From Streptomyces xiamenensis (GTDB lineage: Bacteria > Actinomycetota > Actinomycetes > Streptomycetales > Streptomycetaceae): a stretch of DNA of 64,000 nt. The notes beneath the pieces were generated by a model. The model did no database searches and had not been told where the DNA came from. It saw only the letters and a list, made by a program, of their open reading frames with translations. Made by a program: the position numbers and the translations under genes. The stretch is taken from assembly GCF_000993785.3 (NCBI RefSeq), contig NZ_CP009922.3, forward strand, positions 5,518,001 through 5,582,000, read 5' to 3'. Shown here piece by piece: positions 1-8,536 of the stretch (positions within the stretch are counted from its first letter, which is position 1; every line of letters begins with the position of its first letter).

Positions 1-160
1 TGCCCGCCCGGCTGGTGGCGCGCACCGACCCGCCGGCTCCGATCCGCAGACAGCACCGGTAGCCGTCCCACTTGTACTCGTACCCCCAGGCCCCGGTGGG
101 CGGCTCGCCCTCCACCGCCAGCATCGGCGGCACCCACAGTGGTACGTCCTCCTCGGGCAT
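1..160 (-). CDS. ATP-dependent DNA ligase, N-terminal fragment (cut by window edge)
   Basis: Only the first 53 codons are in the window; the gene continues past the left edge. Reading leftward from the ATG at 158-160, the protein begins MPEEDVPLWVPPMLAVEG and soon reaches EYKWDGYR. That is motif I of ATP-dependent DNA ligases (K-x-D-G-x-R), whose lysine takes the AMP. The closeness of motif I to the N terminus fits the stand-alone LigC type or the ligase domain of LigD-like proteins used in non-homologous end joining. A G-rich stretch (TGGGGGC) just before the ATG can serve as ribosome binding site. Which ligase subfamily this is cannot be decided from the fragment. Confidence 0.85.
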   Translation of the reverse strand, partial: MPEEDVPLWVPPMLAVEGEPPTGAWGYEYKWDGYRCCLRIGAGGSVRATSRAG

Positions 161-236
161 GCCCCCAGTACACCGGTGGCGCGGGCGGGCGCAAAACAGG
201 TTGCCCACGCGGCGGCCCGCTGCCACCCTTCCGGCC

Positions 237-512
237 ATGACCGAGGACCCCACCGGCACCGCCCACGACATATCGGCCCTGTTCGCCCGGGGCCGGTTGA
301 TCGCCATCCCGCGCCGCGCCGCCCGGCGCGAGCAACTGCTCCGTCATCTCGCGGACACCCTCTTCGAGCGCGAGCGCGCTTACCACGAGCGGGAGATCAA
401 CGAGGCCCTGCACACCGTCCACCACGATGCTCCGGCCCTGCGCCGCTATCTGGTGGAGTCCGGCCTGCTCACCCGCACCCGCGACGGCGCGACCTACCGC
501 CGCGCCCGCTGA
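237..512 (+). CDS. DUF2087 domain protein
   Basis: A 91-residue protein that is almost entirely one DUF2087 domain. Conserved features are visible in order: an IPRRAARREQLLRHLA segment, an acidic YHEREINEAL segment, LRRYLVESGLL, and a terminal GATYRR. The family is small, helical and found alone or fused to ArsR or MarR-like DNA-binding domains; its biochemical role is not established. The ATG at 237 is chosen because the homologous region starts soon after it, while the same frame upstream (to 72) is antisense to the ligase and has no family similarity. It is divergent from the ligase gene and convergent with gnd, so it is probably a single-gene unit. Confidence 0.75.
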   Translation: MTEDPTGTAHDISALFARGRLIAIPRRAARREQLLRHLADTLFERERAYHEREINEALHTVHHDAPALRRYLVESGLLTRTRDGATYRRAR

Positions 513-534
513 CGCCCGCGGCGCGGCGCGGGCG
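513..534. terminator. GC hairpin between convergent genes
   Basis: CGCCCGC and GCGGGCG form a 7-bp perfect stem around an 8-base loop, directly after the DUF2087 stop codon and upstream (on the plus strand) of the gnd stop. Its place between two converging genes suggests a shared terminator. There is no T-run, as is usual in high-GC actinomycetes. Confidence 0.45.
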
Positions 535-561
535 GTGTCGCCCGCCCACGCCGCGTGCCGC

Positions 562-1998
562 TCAGGCCCCGACCTCGGAGCGGTCCCCGCCCCACAGCGT
601 GTGGAAGGCCCCCTCCCGGTCGGTGCGCCGGTAGGTGTGGGCCCCGAAGTAGTCCCGCTGGCCCTGCACCAGCGCCGCCGGGAGCCGCTGGGCGCGCAGC
701 GCGTCGTAGTACGCCAGCGCCGCCGAGAAGCCCGGCGCCGGCACACCCAGCTGGGCCGCCGTGGCGACCACGTGCCGCCAGGCGTTCTGGGCCCGCTCCA
801 GCGCGTCCCGGAAGGTGCCGTCCGCCAGCAGCGTCACCGGCGGCTCGCCGCCCGCGTACGCCGCGCGGATCTCGTCCAGGAACCGGGCCCGGATGATGCA
901 GCCGCCGCGCCAGATCGCCGCCACCGCGCCGGGGTCGATGTCCCAGCCGTACTCCTGGCTGCCCGCCTGGATCTGGTGCCAGCCCTGCGCGTACGCCACG
1001 ATCTTCGACGCGTACAGCGCCGCCTCCACATGGTCGGCGAACTGCGCCGCGTCGTCGGGGTGCAGCTCGGGCCGCTTGGGGCCGGGCAGCAGCTGCGCGG
1101 CCTCGCGCAGCGCGCCGTGCCCGGACAGCGAGCGGGCGAACACCGCCTCCGCGATGCCGGACACCGGCACCCCCAGATCCAGGGCGATCTGCACGGTCCA
1201 GCGGCCCGTGCCCTTCTGCTCCGCCTGGTCGGCCACCACGTCCACGAACGGCCGGCCGGTGGCCGCGTCGGTGTGCGCCAGCACCTCGGCGGTGATCTCG
1301 ATCAGGTACGAGTCCAGCCGGCCCTCGTTCCAGGTGCGGAACACCTCGGCGATCTGCCCCGGCTGGTACCCCGCGACCCGGCGCAGCAGGTCGTACGCCT
1401 CGGCGATCAGCTGCATGTCGGCGTACTCGATGCCGTTGTGCACCATCTTGACGAAGTGTCCTGCGCCGTCCGGGCCGATGTGCGTGCAGCACGGCTCGCC
1501 GTCCACCCGCGCGGCGATCGACTCCAGCAGCGGGCCGAGCGACGCGTAGGAGGCGGCGGAGCCGCCCGGCATGATGGACGGGCCGTGCAGCGCGCCCTCC
1601 TCGCCGCCGGAGATCCCGCAGCCCACGAAGTGCAGCCCGCGCTCGCGCAGCGCCGCCTCGCGCCGCCGGGTGTCCGCGAAGTGCGCGTTGCCGCCGTCCA
1701 CGATCACATCACCCGGCTCCAGCAGCGGTGCGAACTCGTCGATCACCGCGTCCGTGGCCTCACCCGCCTTCACCATGATCACCAGCTTGCGCGGCCGCTG
1801 CAGCGCCGCGACGAAGTCGGCCGCCGACTCGGCCGGCACGAACTCACCCTCGTGGCCGAACTCCTCCACCAGTTGCCGGGTCCTGGCGGCGGTCCGGTTG
1901 TGGACGGCCACCACATGGCCGTGCCGGGCGAGGTTGCGCGCCAGATTGCGCCCCATCACCGCAAGTCCCGTCACACCGATCTGAGCCTGCCCCGTCAT
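562..1998 (-). CDS. gnd: 6-phosphogluconate dehydrogenase, decarboxylating
   Basis: A 478-residue NADP-dependent enzyme of the oxidative pentose phosphate pathway that converts 6-phosphogluconate to ribulose 5-phosphate, CO2 and NADPH. The N terminus carries the dinucleotide-binding motif GVTGLAVMGRNLARN. The middle shows the family signatures VDGGNAHF and GCGISGGEEGALHGPSIMPGG, and HFVKMVHNGIEY, whose lysine is the usual catalytic residue. The C-terminal helical domain follows, with GTGRWT. The length matches the usual 470-480 residues. The start at 1998 (MTGQAQIG) is chosen over an in-frame ATG 20 codons upstream because it directly precedes the Rossmann motif and has GGGAG at the right distance. 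It is divergent from the DUF4032 gene. Confidence 0.95.
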   Translation of the reverse strand: MTGQAQIGVTGLAVMGRNLARNLARHGHVVAVHNRTAARTRQLVEEFGHEGEFVPAESAADFVAALQRPRKLVIMVKAGEATDAVIDEFAPLLEPGDVIVDGGNAHFADTRRREAALRERGLHFVGCGISGGEEGALHGPSIMPGGSAASYASLGPLLESIAARVDGEPCCTHIGPDGAGHFVKMVHNGIEYADMQLIAEAYDLLRRVAGYQPGQIAEVFRTWNEGRLDSYLIEITAEVLAHTDAATGRPFVDVVADQAEQKGTGRWTVQIALDLGVPVSGIAEAVFARSLSGHGALREAAQLLPGPKRPELHPDDAAQFADHVEAALYASKIVAYAQGWHQIQAGSQEYGWDIDPGAVAAIWRGGCIIRARFLDEIRAAYAGGEPPVTLLADGTFRDALERAQNAWRHVVATAAQLGVPAPGFSAALAYYDALRAQRLPAALVQGQRDYFGAHTYRRTDREGAFHTLWGGDRSEVGA

Positions 1999-2129
1999 CG
2001 CGTCATCTCCCGCCGGTAGGGGGTCGTGGTCCTGACCCATGCAACCAGGCCGCCGCACCTTCGCACGCGTGTGTCCACGATCCGGTGCCCCCGTGCCGCG
2101 GGTGCGGTCCGCTGCCGCACACTGGGGCC

Positions 2130-3389
2130 ATGGACCTGCAGATCACCGCCACCGACCCCTCGCACCCGGCCACGCTGCTCGACCTGCCGTGGGACGTCCC
2201 GCTGGAGCGGTGGCCCGACAAGCACCTGGTGGCGCTGCCGCGCGGCATCTCCCGGCACGTGGTGCGCTTCGCCCGGGCGGGCGACGAGGTGGTCGCGGTC
2301 AAGGAGGTGGGGGAGTGGGCGGCGGTGCGCGAGTACGCGCTGCTGCGCGACCTGGACCGGCTCGCCGTGCCGGCCGTCGACCCGCTCGCCGTGGTCACCG
2401 GCCGAACCGGTGCCCAGGGAGAACCGCTGGAGCCGGTGCTCATCACCCGGCAGCTGAAGGGGTCCCTGCCCTACCGCTCCATGTTCGAGACGACCATGCG
2501 CCCCGACACCATCAAGCGGCTGCTGGACGCGCTGGCCGTCCTGCTGGTGCGGCTGCATCTGAGCGGCTTCGCCTGGGGCGACTGCTCGCTGTCCAACACT
2601 CTCTTCCGCCGCGACGCCGGCGCCTACGCCGCCTATCTGGTGGACGCCGAGACCGGGCAGATCCAGCCCCGGCTGACCGACGGCCAGCGCGGTTACGACA
2701 TCGAGGTCGCGCAGGTGAACATCGCCGGGGAACTGATGGACCTGGAGGCGGGCGGCAGCCTGCACCCGGCGGTCGATCCGGTCGCGTTCGGCCTGGCCAT
2801 CGTGGAACGGTACGGCGAGCTGTGGCACGAGCTGACCCGTACCTCGGTCTACCCGCGCGACAAGCGGCACTACATCGACCGGCGCATCCGCCGGCTGAAC
2901 GACCTGGGGTTCGACGTCGCCGAGATGCAGATCCAGCGCTCGCCGGACGGGGACAAGGTGGCGTTCCTGCCCAAGGTCGTGGACGCCGGGCACCACCAGC
3001 GGCAACTGCTGCGGCTGACCGGTCTGGACGCCGAGGAGAACCAGGCGCGCAGTCTGCTGAACGACCTGGAGACCTGGATGGCGGGTCAGGAGGACTACGC
3101 GCCGGGCGACCCGCTCGGTGCCCGGCCCGAGGTGCTGGCGCACCGCTGGGTCCGCGATGTCTTCCGGCCCGCCGTGCGCGCCGTTCCCCTGGAGCTGCGC
3201 GGCGGCATCGACACCGCGCAGCTCTACCACGAACTGCTGGAGCACCGGCTGCTGCTGTCCGAACGGGCCCACAGTGACGTGGGGATGGACGCCACGGCCG
3301 CCGACTACGTCACCCAGGTGCTGCCCACCCGCCCCGACCCGTCCGCGGTGGTCACCGCCGGACCGGAGGAAGCGGCGCCGGCGCACTGA
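2130..3389 (+). CDS. DUF4032 protein with WaaP/kinase-like fold
   Basis: A 419-residue cytoplasmic protein. The N-terminal half resembles lipopolysaccharide kinase-like proteins: the segment FAWGDCSLSNTLF followed by LVDAETG looks like a protein-kinase catalytic loop (D-x4-N) and metal-binding DxE. The second half is the DUF4032 region common in actinobacteria. No substrate is known for the family, so phosphotransfer is only an inference from the motif. The start at 2130 gives the usual N terminus (LDLPWDVPLERWP); the in-frame codon at 2085 lies in the divergent promoter region with gnd. Its last 38 bases overlap the end of the convergent arylamine N-acetyltransferase gene. Confidence 0.75.
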   Translation: MDLQITATDPSHPATLLDLPWDVPLERWPDKHLVALPRGISRHVVRFARAGDEVVAVKEVGEWAAVREYALLRDLDRLAVPAVDPLAVVTGRTGAQGEPLEPVLITRQLKGSLPYRSMFETTMRPDTIKRLLDALAVLLVRLHLSGFAWGDCSLSNTLFRRDAGAYAAYLVDAETGQIQPRLTDGQRGYDIEVAQVNIAGELMDLEAGGSLHPAVDPVAFGLAIVERYGELWHELTRTSVYPRDKRHYIDRRIRRLNDLGFDVAEMQIQRSPDGDKVAFLPKVVDAGHHQRQLLRLTGLDAEENQARSLLNDLETWMAGQEDYAPGDPLGARPEVLAHRWVRDVFRPAVRAVPLELRGGIDTAQLYHELLEHRLLLSERAHSDVGMDATAADYVTQVLPTRPDPSAVVTAGPEEAAPAH

Positions 3390-4188
3390 CGACGGGTTCC
3401 CGGCGGCCGGGCGGCGGGGCGTGGGTCAGCTCCACACCGAAGTACGTGCGGTAGGCGGCGAGCACGGCCGCCTCGTCGGGCAGTTCCTCCGTTCGCCTGC
3501 CGAGGTGGTCGGTGAGGGTCAGCCGGTCGCCGCTGAGGGTGACGCGGCCGTCCGCCGTGCGCAGGGAGCACATCGGCGCGCGGGTGAAGTCGGAGTCGGG
3601 GGAGGTGCGCTGCCACCAGCAGGCCATCTCGAAATCGGTCAGCGTCCGTGGCCTCGGCTCCAGCCGGTAGTGGGGTTCACCGTCCCGGTAGAGGTCCAGA
3701 TCGCCGTCCTGGGCCTCCCGGAGCTGGAAGACGCCGCCCGGGTCGTGCTGTTCGGAGCGGTCCTCCAGACTCAGCGGGAAGTCGGCGAACCGGGCGGCGC
3801 CGACATCCACCAGCAGCGGCCGGTCCGTGTCCACGCGCAGGGCGAGATGGTCCAGCGGCGGCCCGAACCCCGCCTTTCCGTGGATCCGCGCGGCCAGCAG
3901 GGTCACCCGGTATCCGAGGGCGGTGAGCAGCGCGGCGAAGGCGCCGTTCAACTCGTAGCAGAAGCCGCCCCGGCGCCGGTCCACCACCTTGGCCACCAGC
4001 GCCTCGGGGTCCAGCCGGATGTCCTCGCCGAGGTGGATGCTCAGGTTCTCGAAGGGCACGGTCCGCTGGTGCTCGCGGTGCAGGAGGTTCAGCCGTTCCT
4101 CGTCGGGCGGGCCGCCACCGGGCAGACCGATGCGTTCGAGGTAGGCGGCGACGCGGGTCGCGTCCAGGAAGTCGGTGTTCATGATCAC
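3352..4188 (-). CDS. nat: arylamine N-acetyltransferase
   Basis: A 278-residue acetyl-CoA dependent enzyme that acetylates arylamines, hydrazines or related amine starter units. The catalytic triad is complete: Cys77 in RRGGFCYELNG, His114 in PLDHLAL and Asp128 in LLVDVG (numbered from the ATG at 4188; an alternative ATG two codons later, MNTDF, is equally plausible). The length is that of bacterial NATs. Its 3' end overlaps the DUF4032 gene tail to tail. The neighbouring polylysine-synthetase-like gene is on the same strand upstream but is separated by a strong hairpin, so co-transcription is unlikely. In actinomycetes some NAT homologues act as amide synthases in secondary metabolism; nothing here points that way. 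Confidence 0.93.
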   Translation of the reverse strand: MIMNTDFLDATRVAAYLERIGLPGGGPPDEERLNLLHREHQRTVPFENLSIHLGEDIRLDPEALVAKVVDRRRGGFCYELNGAFAALLTALGYRVTLLAARIHGKAGFGPPLDHLALRVDTDRPLLVDVGAARFADFPLSLEDRSEQHDPGGVFQLREAQDGDLDLYRDGEPHYRLEPRPRTLTDFEMACWWQRTSPDSDFTRAPMCSLRTADGRVTLSGDRLTLTDHLGRRTEELPDEAAVLAAYRTYFGVELTHAPPPGRREPVVSAPAPLPPVRR

Positions 4189-4324
4189 CGTTATGTCATC
4201 CGGTCCACCGGCCCGTCATCGGTCCGGGGCCCCATATCCCGGGGACGAGGCCCTACATCCGGTGGCCGGGCCACCGGGCCGGTGGGACCGGGACCCGCCC
4301 CCGCCATCCGCGCGGTGGCGCAGG

Positions 4325-4357
4325 TCCGGGGCCCGCGGTGCCCGCGCGGGCCCCGGA
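4325..4357. terminator. strong hairpin terminator after the Pls-like gene
   Basis: TCCGGGGCCCGCG and CGCGGGCCCCGGA form a perfect 13-bp stem with a 7-base loop, 11 bases beyond the stop codon of the leftward NRPS-like gene. It separates that gene from the downstream nat gene. Confidence 0.7.
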
Positions 4358-4368
4358 TCGTACGGCGC

Positions 4369-7300
4369 TCAGCCGGCGGGCACCGGCCGTACCGGGTTGC
4401 CCTGCCAGCGCCCGTCGCCGGGCAGCCGCTCGGCCGCCATCAGCAGCGACCCGGCGCCCACCGAGGTACCCGCGCCGACCTCGCTGCCGGGCAGCGTGAT
4501 GCTGTGCGGTCCCACCGTCGCGGACCCGCCCACCACCACCGGCTCCAGACGCATGACGCGGTCGTGGAACAGGTGCGTCTGCAGCACGCAGCCCCGGTTC
4601 ACGGCCGCCCCGGCGCCCAGCCGCACCAGGTCCGGCTCCGGCAGCCAGTGCGACTCGCACCACACACCGCGTCCCACCCGCACCCCCAGGCTGCGCAGCC
4701 ACCAGTTCAGCAACGGCGTCCCGGTCGCGGGCTGCACCATCCACGGCACGGCGAGCACCTCCACGAAGCAGTCGTACAGCTCGTTGCGCCACACGAACGG
4801 GCTCCACAGCGGGTGCCGGCCCGGCCGGAACCGCCCCATCAGCACCCACTTGGCGGCGGTCGTCAGGGCTCCGGCCGCCAGCCCGGCCGCCCACAGCAGC
4901 GGCCCGCACACCACCGGCAGCAGCCACGTGGGGCCCGCGCTCCACACCAGCAGCAGCACCGCCAGCGTCGCCAGCCGCAACAGCCCCGCCAGCAGGAGCG
5001 GTACGGCCCGGCACAGTTCGACGGCGGCCCGCGCCGCGTACAGCGCGGGCGGCGGCGCGTAGGTGCGCGCCACATCGTGCGTCTCGGCCACCCGGCGCAG
5101 CCGCATCGCCGGATTGCCCAGCCACGAGGAGCCGGCGGGTACCCGCTCCGGAGTGTCCGTCAGCACCCCGACCAGTGCCCCGTCGCCGACCCGCCGGCCC
5201 GGGCCCACCAGACCGGAGTTGCCGACGAAGGCCCGCTCACCCACCCGGCTGATCCCCAGCCGCAGCCAGCCGCCGCGCAGTTCGTACGGTGCAGCCAGCA
5301 CCTGGTCGGCCAGGAACGCCCCGTCCCGCACCCGCAGCAGCCGTGGCAGCGCCAGCACGGTGGACGCCTCGACGCACCGCCCGATCCGCGCTCCCTGCAT
5401 CCGCAGCCACAGCGGGGTGAACAGCGAGGCGTACAGCGGGAACAGCGTGCGCCGCGAGGTGTCCATCAGATCGTGCACCAGCCAGGCGGCCCACGCCGGC
5501 AGGCTGTCCACCCGGTGCACCCCCGGACGCAGCGACCGGCCCGCCAGCCGCACGGCCAGGGTGAGGAACAGCGCGTGGCACACCATGCCCAGCACCACCA
5601 GCACCGGCAGCCGCAGCGTCAGTTCGGCGGTGCCACCGGTGGACGGCAGCGCGTGGGCCAGTACCAGCGAGGGCACCCAGGCCACCCACAGCAGCAGCGC
5701 CCGCAGCGCCGGGGTGAGCGCGTACCCCAGTGCCCAGCCGCGTGAGCGGGTGCCGCGGGCGGCGGGCCAGGTGTACTCGGCCGGCTGTCGTACGGCGGGG
5801 GAGCCGCCCCAGCACTCACCGGCCGGGACCCGCGCGGCCAGGCTGCCGCCGGGCAGCACCTCGGCGCCCGCCCCCACCTCGGCGCCGGGCAGCAGGGTGA
5901 CGCGGGCGCCCACCCGTGCGCCGGCCCCGACGGCGACGGGCCCGATCCGTACCACCTCACCGTCCAGCCACCAGCCGGCCAGATCGGCCTCGGGCTCCAC
6001 GGCGCAGCCGTCGCCGAAGGTGCCGAGCCCGGTGACCGGCGGCAGCGCCCGCAGATCCACCCGCTGCCCGACCCGGCAGCCCAGCAGCCGCGCGTACCAC
6101 ACGACGAGCGGAGTGCCGGTGATGGTGGTCAGGCCCAGCGCGGTGACCAGCCGTTCCGCCGCCCACAGCCGCAGGTGGGCGCCGCCGCCGCGCGGCAGTT
6201 CACCGGGGGTCAGCCGGGTGCCGCGCAGCAGCCGTACCCCGCCCGCCGCCAGCAGCACCTTGCCGGGCAGGGTGAACAGCAGGGCGTAGCCCGGGATCAG
6301 CAGCCACCAGGGCAGGGTGGGCAGCCAGCCCTGGTAGCCGGCGGCCGTCAGGGCGGTGCCGGCCAGCGCGATCGCCAGCAGCCAGCGCAGCCCGGCCACG
6401 GCGTGCAGCAGTGGCTGGGCGGCGAGTTGGAGGCAGCCGGTCCACCACGGGGTGCGGGGCGGGGCGGCCGCGGGCGCCGGGCCGGTGGCGGATGGTGGCT
6501 GCGGTGCCCGTGGTGCCGGGGGCGCGGGGGGTTTCTCGGTGAGCAGCGTGCGCAGTGCGCCGGGGGTGGGGTGCCGGTAGAGGTCGGCGACGGAGATGTG
6601 GGGGTGGTGCTCGCGCAGGGCGGAGATCAGCCGGGCGGCGGCCAGGGAGGTGCCGCCCTGGTCGAAGAAGTCGTCCTCGGGGCCGGCCTGAACGCCCAGC
6701 AGGTCGCTCCACAGGCCGAGCAGCCGGTGGGTGACGGGGTCGGTGTGCCCGGCCCCGGCCCCGGCCCCGGCCCCGGGCTCGTGCCCGGGGCCGGGCACAC
6801 CGGCGGGCAGCGGCCAGGGCAGGGCGGCGCGGTCCACCTTGCCCGAGGACTTGAGCGGGAAGCAGGGCAGTACGGCGAGCCGGGGGACCAGGGCGGCGGG
6901 CAGCGTCTCCCGCAGCCGCCGCAGCGCGTCCGCGCGGTCGAAGCGCCCCGGGTCGCCGTGGGAGGGCACCAGATAGCCGACCAGGACATCGAGGCCGCCG
7001 GGGGTGCGGCGCACCGTCGCGGCGGCGGCGGAGACCTGCGGCAGGGCGAGCAGGGCGGCGTCGATCTCGCCGAGTTCGACCCGGCGGCCGCCGATCTTGA
7101 TCTGGTCGTCCGCCCGGCCGGTGAACTCCAGGCCCTCGGGGGTGGCGCGGACCAGGTCGCCGCTGCGGTAGGCGCGCTGCCAGCCCAGTGCGGGCAGCGG
7201 CGCGAACCGTTCGGCGTCCTTGTCGGTGTCGAGGTAGCGGCCGAGGCCCACGCCGCCGATGACCAGTTCGCCGCTCTCCCCGCAGGGCACGGGAACGCCG

Positions 7301-8346
7301 TCCCGGTCGGTGACCGCCAGTTCCCAGCCGTTCAGGGGCAGTCCGATGCGCACCGGCTCGCCGTCGTGCAGCTGGGCGGCGCAGGCCACCACGGTGGCCT
7401 CGGTGGGGCCGTAGGTGTTCCACACCTCGCGCCCGTCGCGGGCGAAGCGGCGCACCACCTCGGGCGGGCACGCCTCTCCGCCGACGATCAGCAGCCGCAC
7501 CCCGGCGAGCATGTCGGCCGACCACAGGGCCGCCAGGGAGGGCACCGTGGAGACGACAGTGATCCGCCGCTCGCCCAGCCAGGGGCCGAGTTCGGCGCCG
7601 GTGCGCACCAGTGCGCGGGGGGCGGGCACCAGGGCGGCGCCGTGCCGCCAGGCCAGCCACATCTCCTCGCACGAGGCGTCGAAGCCGACCGAGAGCCCGG
7701 CCAGTACCCGGTCGCCGGGGCCGATGGGGGCGTCGGGCACGAACAGCGCGGCCTCGGCGTCGGCGAAGGCGGCGGCCGAACGGTGGGTGATGGCCACCCC
7801 CTTGGGCTTTCCGGTGGAGCCCGAGGTGAAGATGATCCAGGCGTCGTCCGCCGGTTCGGGTGCGCGCGGCAGTCCGCCGGGCGGGGTGCCGGGCACGGCG
7901 GCCGCCCGCCCGCCCGGGCCGAGCACGGCGCACACCCCGGCCTCGCGCCATACCAGTTCGGCCCGTTCCGCCGGATCCTCGGCGTCCACCGGCACATAGG
8001 CGGCGCCGGCGGTCAGGACGCCGAGCACTCCGATGTACAGGTCGGCGCCGCCGGAGGGGATGCGTACCCCCACCCGGTCCCCGGCCCCGACCCCGGCCCG
8101 GTGCAGCCGCCGGGCCACCTCGGTCACGCGGCGGTCGAGGTCCCGGTAGCTGAGCGGTTCGCCGCCGTCGTCGAGGGCGATGGCCTCGGGCCACCGGGTC
8201 ACGGACTCCCGCAGCACGTCGAGCAGGGTGCGTTCCCGTGCGGGGGGAGCCGACCGGTACACGGCCGGTTCCCCGGGAGTCAGGTGGACTCCCCGTTCCT
8301 TACTGAAAAGTCCGATGTTCTTACCGGAGATTTTCGCCGACACCAT
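4369..8346 (-). CDS. Pls/PosA-type polymer-forming NRPS (epsilon-polylysine synthetase-like)
   Basis: A 1325-residue membrane NRPS with the architecture of epsilon-poly-L-lysine synthetase (Pls, about 1319 residues). It has an adenylation domain (about 30-530) with IIFTSGSTGKPKG, NTYGPTEAT and YRSGDL, then a carrier domain (FFDQGGTSLAAA, Ser for phosphopantetheine). The remaining half has three repeats of a pair of hydrophobic membrane segments followed by a left-handed beta-helix, acyltransferase-like module. Such modules join monomers iteratively without a normal C or TE domain. My hand alignment of the pocket gives DAESIGTVVK, close to the lysine code I remember (DAESIGSVAK), so a basic amino acid, most simply Lys, is expected. 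A short Gly-Ala linker joins the halves. The gene is monocistronic, with an AT-rich upstream region and GGAAAGGG before the ATG. No polylysine-degrading gene is adjacent. Confidence 0.88.
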   Translation of the reverse strand: MVSAKISGKNIGLFSKERGVHLTPGEPAVYRSAPPARERTLLDVLRESVTRWPEAIALDDGGEPLSYRDLDRRVTEVARRLHRAGVGAGDRVGVRIPSGGADLYIGVLGVLTAGAAYVPVDAEDPAERAELVWREAGVCAVLGPGGRAAAVPGTPPGGLPRAPEPADDAWIIFTSGSTGKPKGVAITHRSAAAFADAEAALFVPDAPIGPGDRVLAGLSVGFDASCEEMWLAWRHGAALVPAPRALVRTGAELGPWLGERRITVVSTVPSLAALWSADMLAGVRLLIVGGEACPPEVVRRFARDGREVWNTYGPTEATVVACAAQLHDGEPVRIGLPLNGWELAVTDRDGVPVPCGESGELVIGGVGLGRYLDTDKDAERFAPLPALGWQRAYRSGDLVRATPEGLEFTGRADDQIKIGGRRVELGEIDAALLALPQVSAAAATVRRTPGGLDVLVGYLVPSHGDPGRFDRADALRRLRETLPAALVPRLAVLPCFPLKSSGKVDRAALPWPLPAGVPGPGHEPGAGAGAGAGHTDPVTHRLLGLWSDLLGVQAGPEDDFFDQGGTSLAAARLISALREHHPHISVADLYRHPTPGALRTLLTEKPPAPPAPRAPQPPSATGPAPAAAPPRTPWWTGCLQLAAQPLLHAVAGLRWLLAIALAGTALTAAGYQGWLPTLPWWLLIPGYALLFTLPGKVLLAAGGVRLLRGTRLTPGELPRGGGAHLRLWAAERLVTALGLTTITGTPLVVWYARLLGCRVGQRVDLRALPPVTGLGTFGDGCAVEPEADLAGWWLDGEVVRIGPVAVGAGARVGARVTLLPGAEVGAGAEVLPGGSLAARVPAGECWGGSPAVRQPAEYTWPAARGTRSRGWALGYALTPALRALLLWVAWVPSLVLAHALPSTGGTAELTLRLPVLVVLGMVCHALFLTLAVRLAGRSLRPGVHRVDSLPAWAAWLVHDLMDTSRRTLFPLYASLFTPLWLRMQGARIGRCVEASTVLALPRLLRVRDGAFLADQVLAAPYELRGGWLRLGISRVGERAFVGNSGLVGPGRRVGDGALVGVLTDTPERVPAGSSWLGNPAMRLRRVAETHDVARTYAPPPALYAARAAVELCRAVPLLLAGLLRLATLAVLLLVWSAGPTWLLPVVCGPLLWAAGLAAGALTTAAKWVLMGRFRPGRHPLWSPFVWRNELYDCFVEVLAVPWMVQPATGTPLLNWWLRSLGVRVGRGVWCESHWLPEPDLVRLGAGAAVNRGCVLQTHLFHDRVMRLEPVVVGGSATVGPHSITLPGSEVGAGTSVGAGSLLMAAERLPGDGRWQGNPVRPVPAG
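6751..6774. repeat. short hexanucleotide tandem repeat in the Pls-like gene
   Basis: Four copies of GGCCCC, coding for an alternating Gly-Ala linker after the adenylation domain. It is flanked by the inverted arms GTGCCCGGCCCC (6745-6756) and GGGGCCGGGCAC (6787-6798). It is probably a slippage-prone linker rather than a functional site. Confidence 0.6.
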
Positions 8347-8443
8347 TTGCCCTTTCCGTATCGCGGCCCCTGCCGGATTTCGACGGGATCAATCGAGAGC
8401 GGAGTGAGGGAAACATTAGGCATCGGACTCTTTGATTCCACTG

Positions 8444-8464
8444 AGGGAATTCTTTAATTTCCCT
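8444..8464. promoter_or_regulatory. AT-rich inverted repeat between ramB end and pls-like start
   Basis: AGGGAA and TTCCCT are separated by 9 AT-rich bases, inside a 190-base intergenic stretch (8347-8536) that is much more AT-rich than its surroundings. It lies about 100 bases upstream of the Pls-like gene and about 75 bases after the ramB-like stop. It could be an operator for the former or a weak terminator for the latter; the sequence does not decide. Confidence 0.3.
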
Positions 8465-8536
8465 GAGAGGATCCCTTTTGGGGTATGTATTCGCCTGTCG
8501 AATATGCGTTTATCCATGGGCTTGTATGAATGGCCG

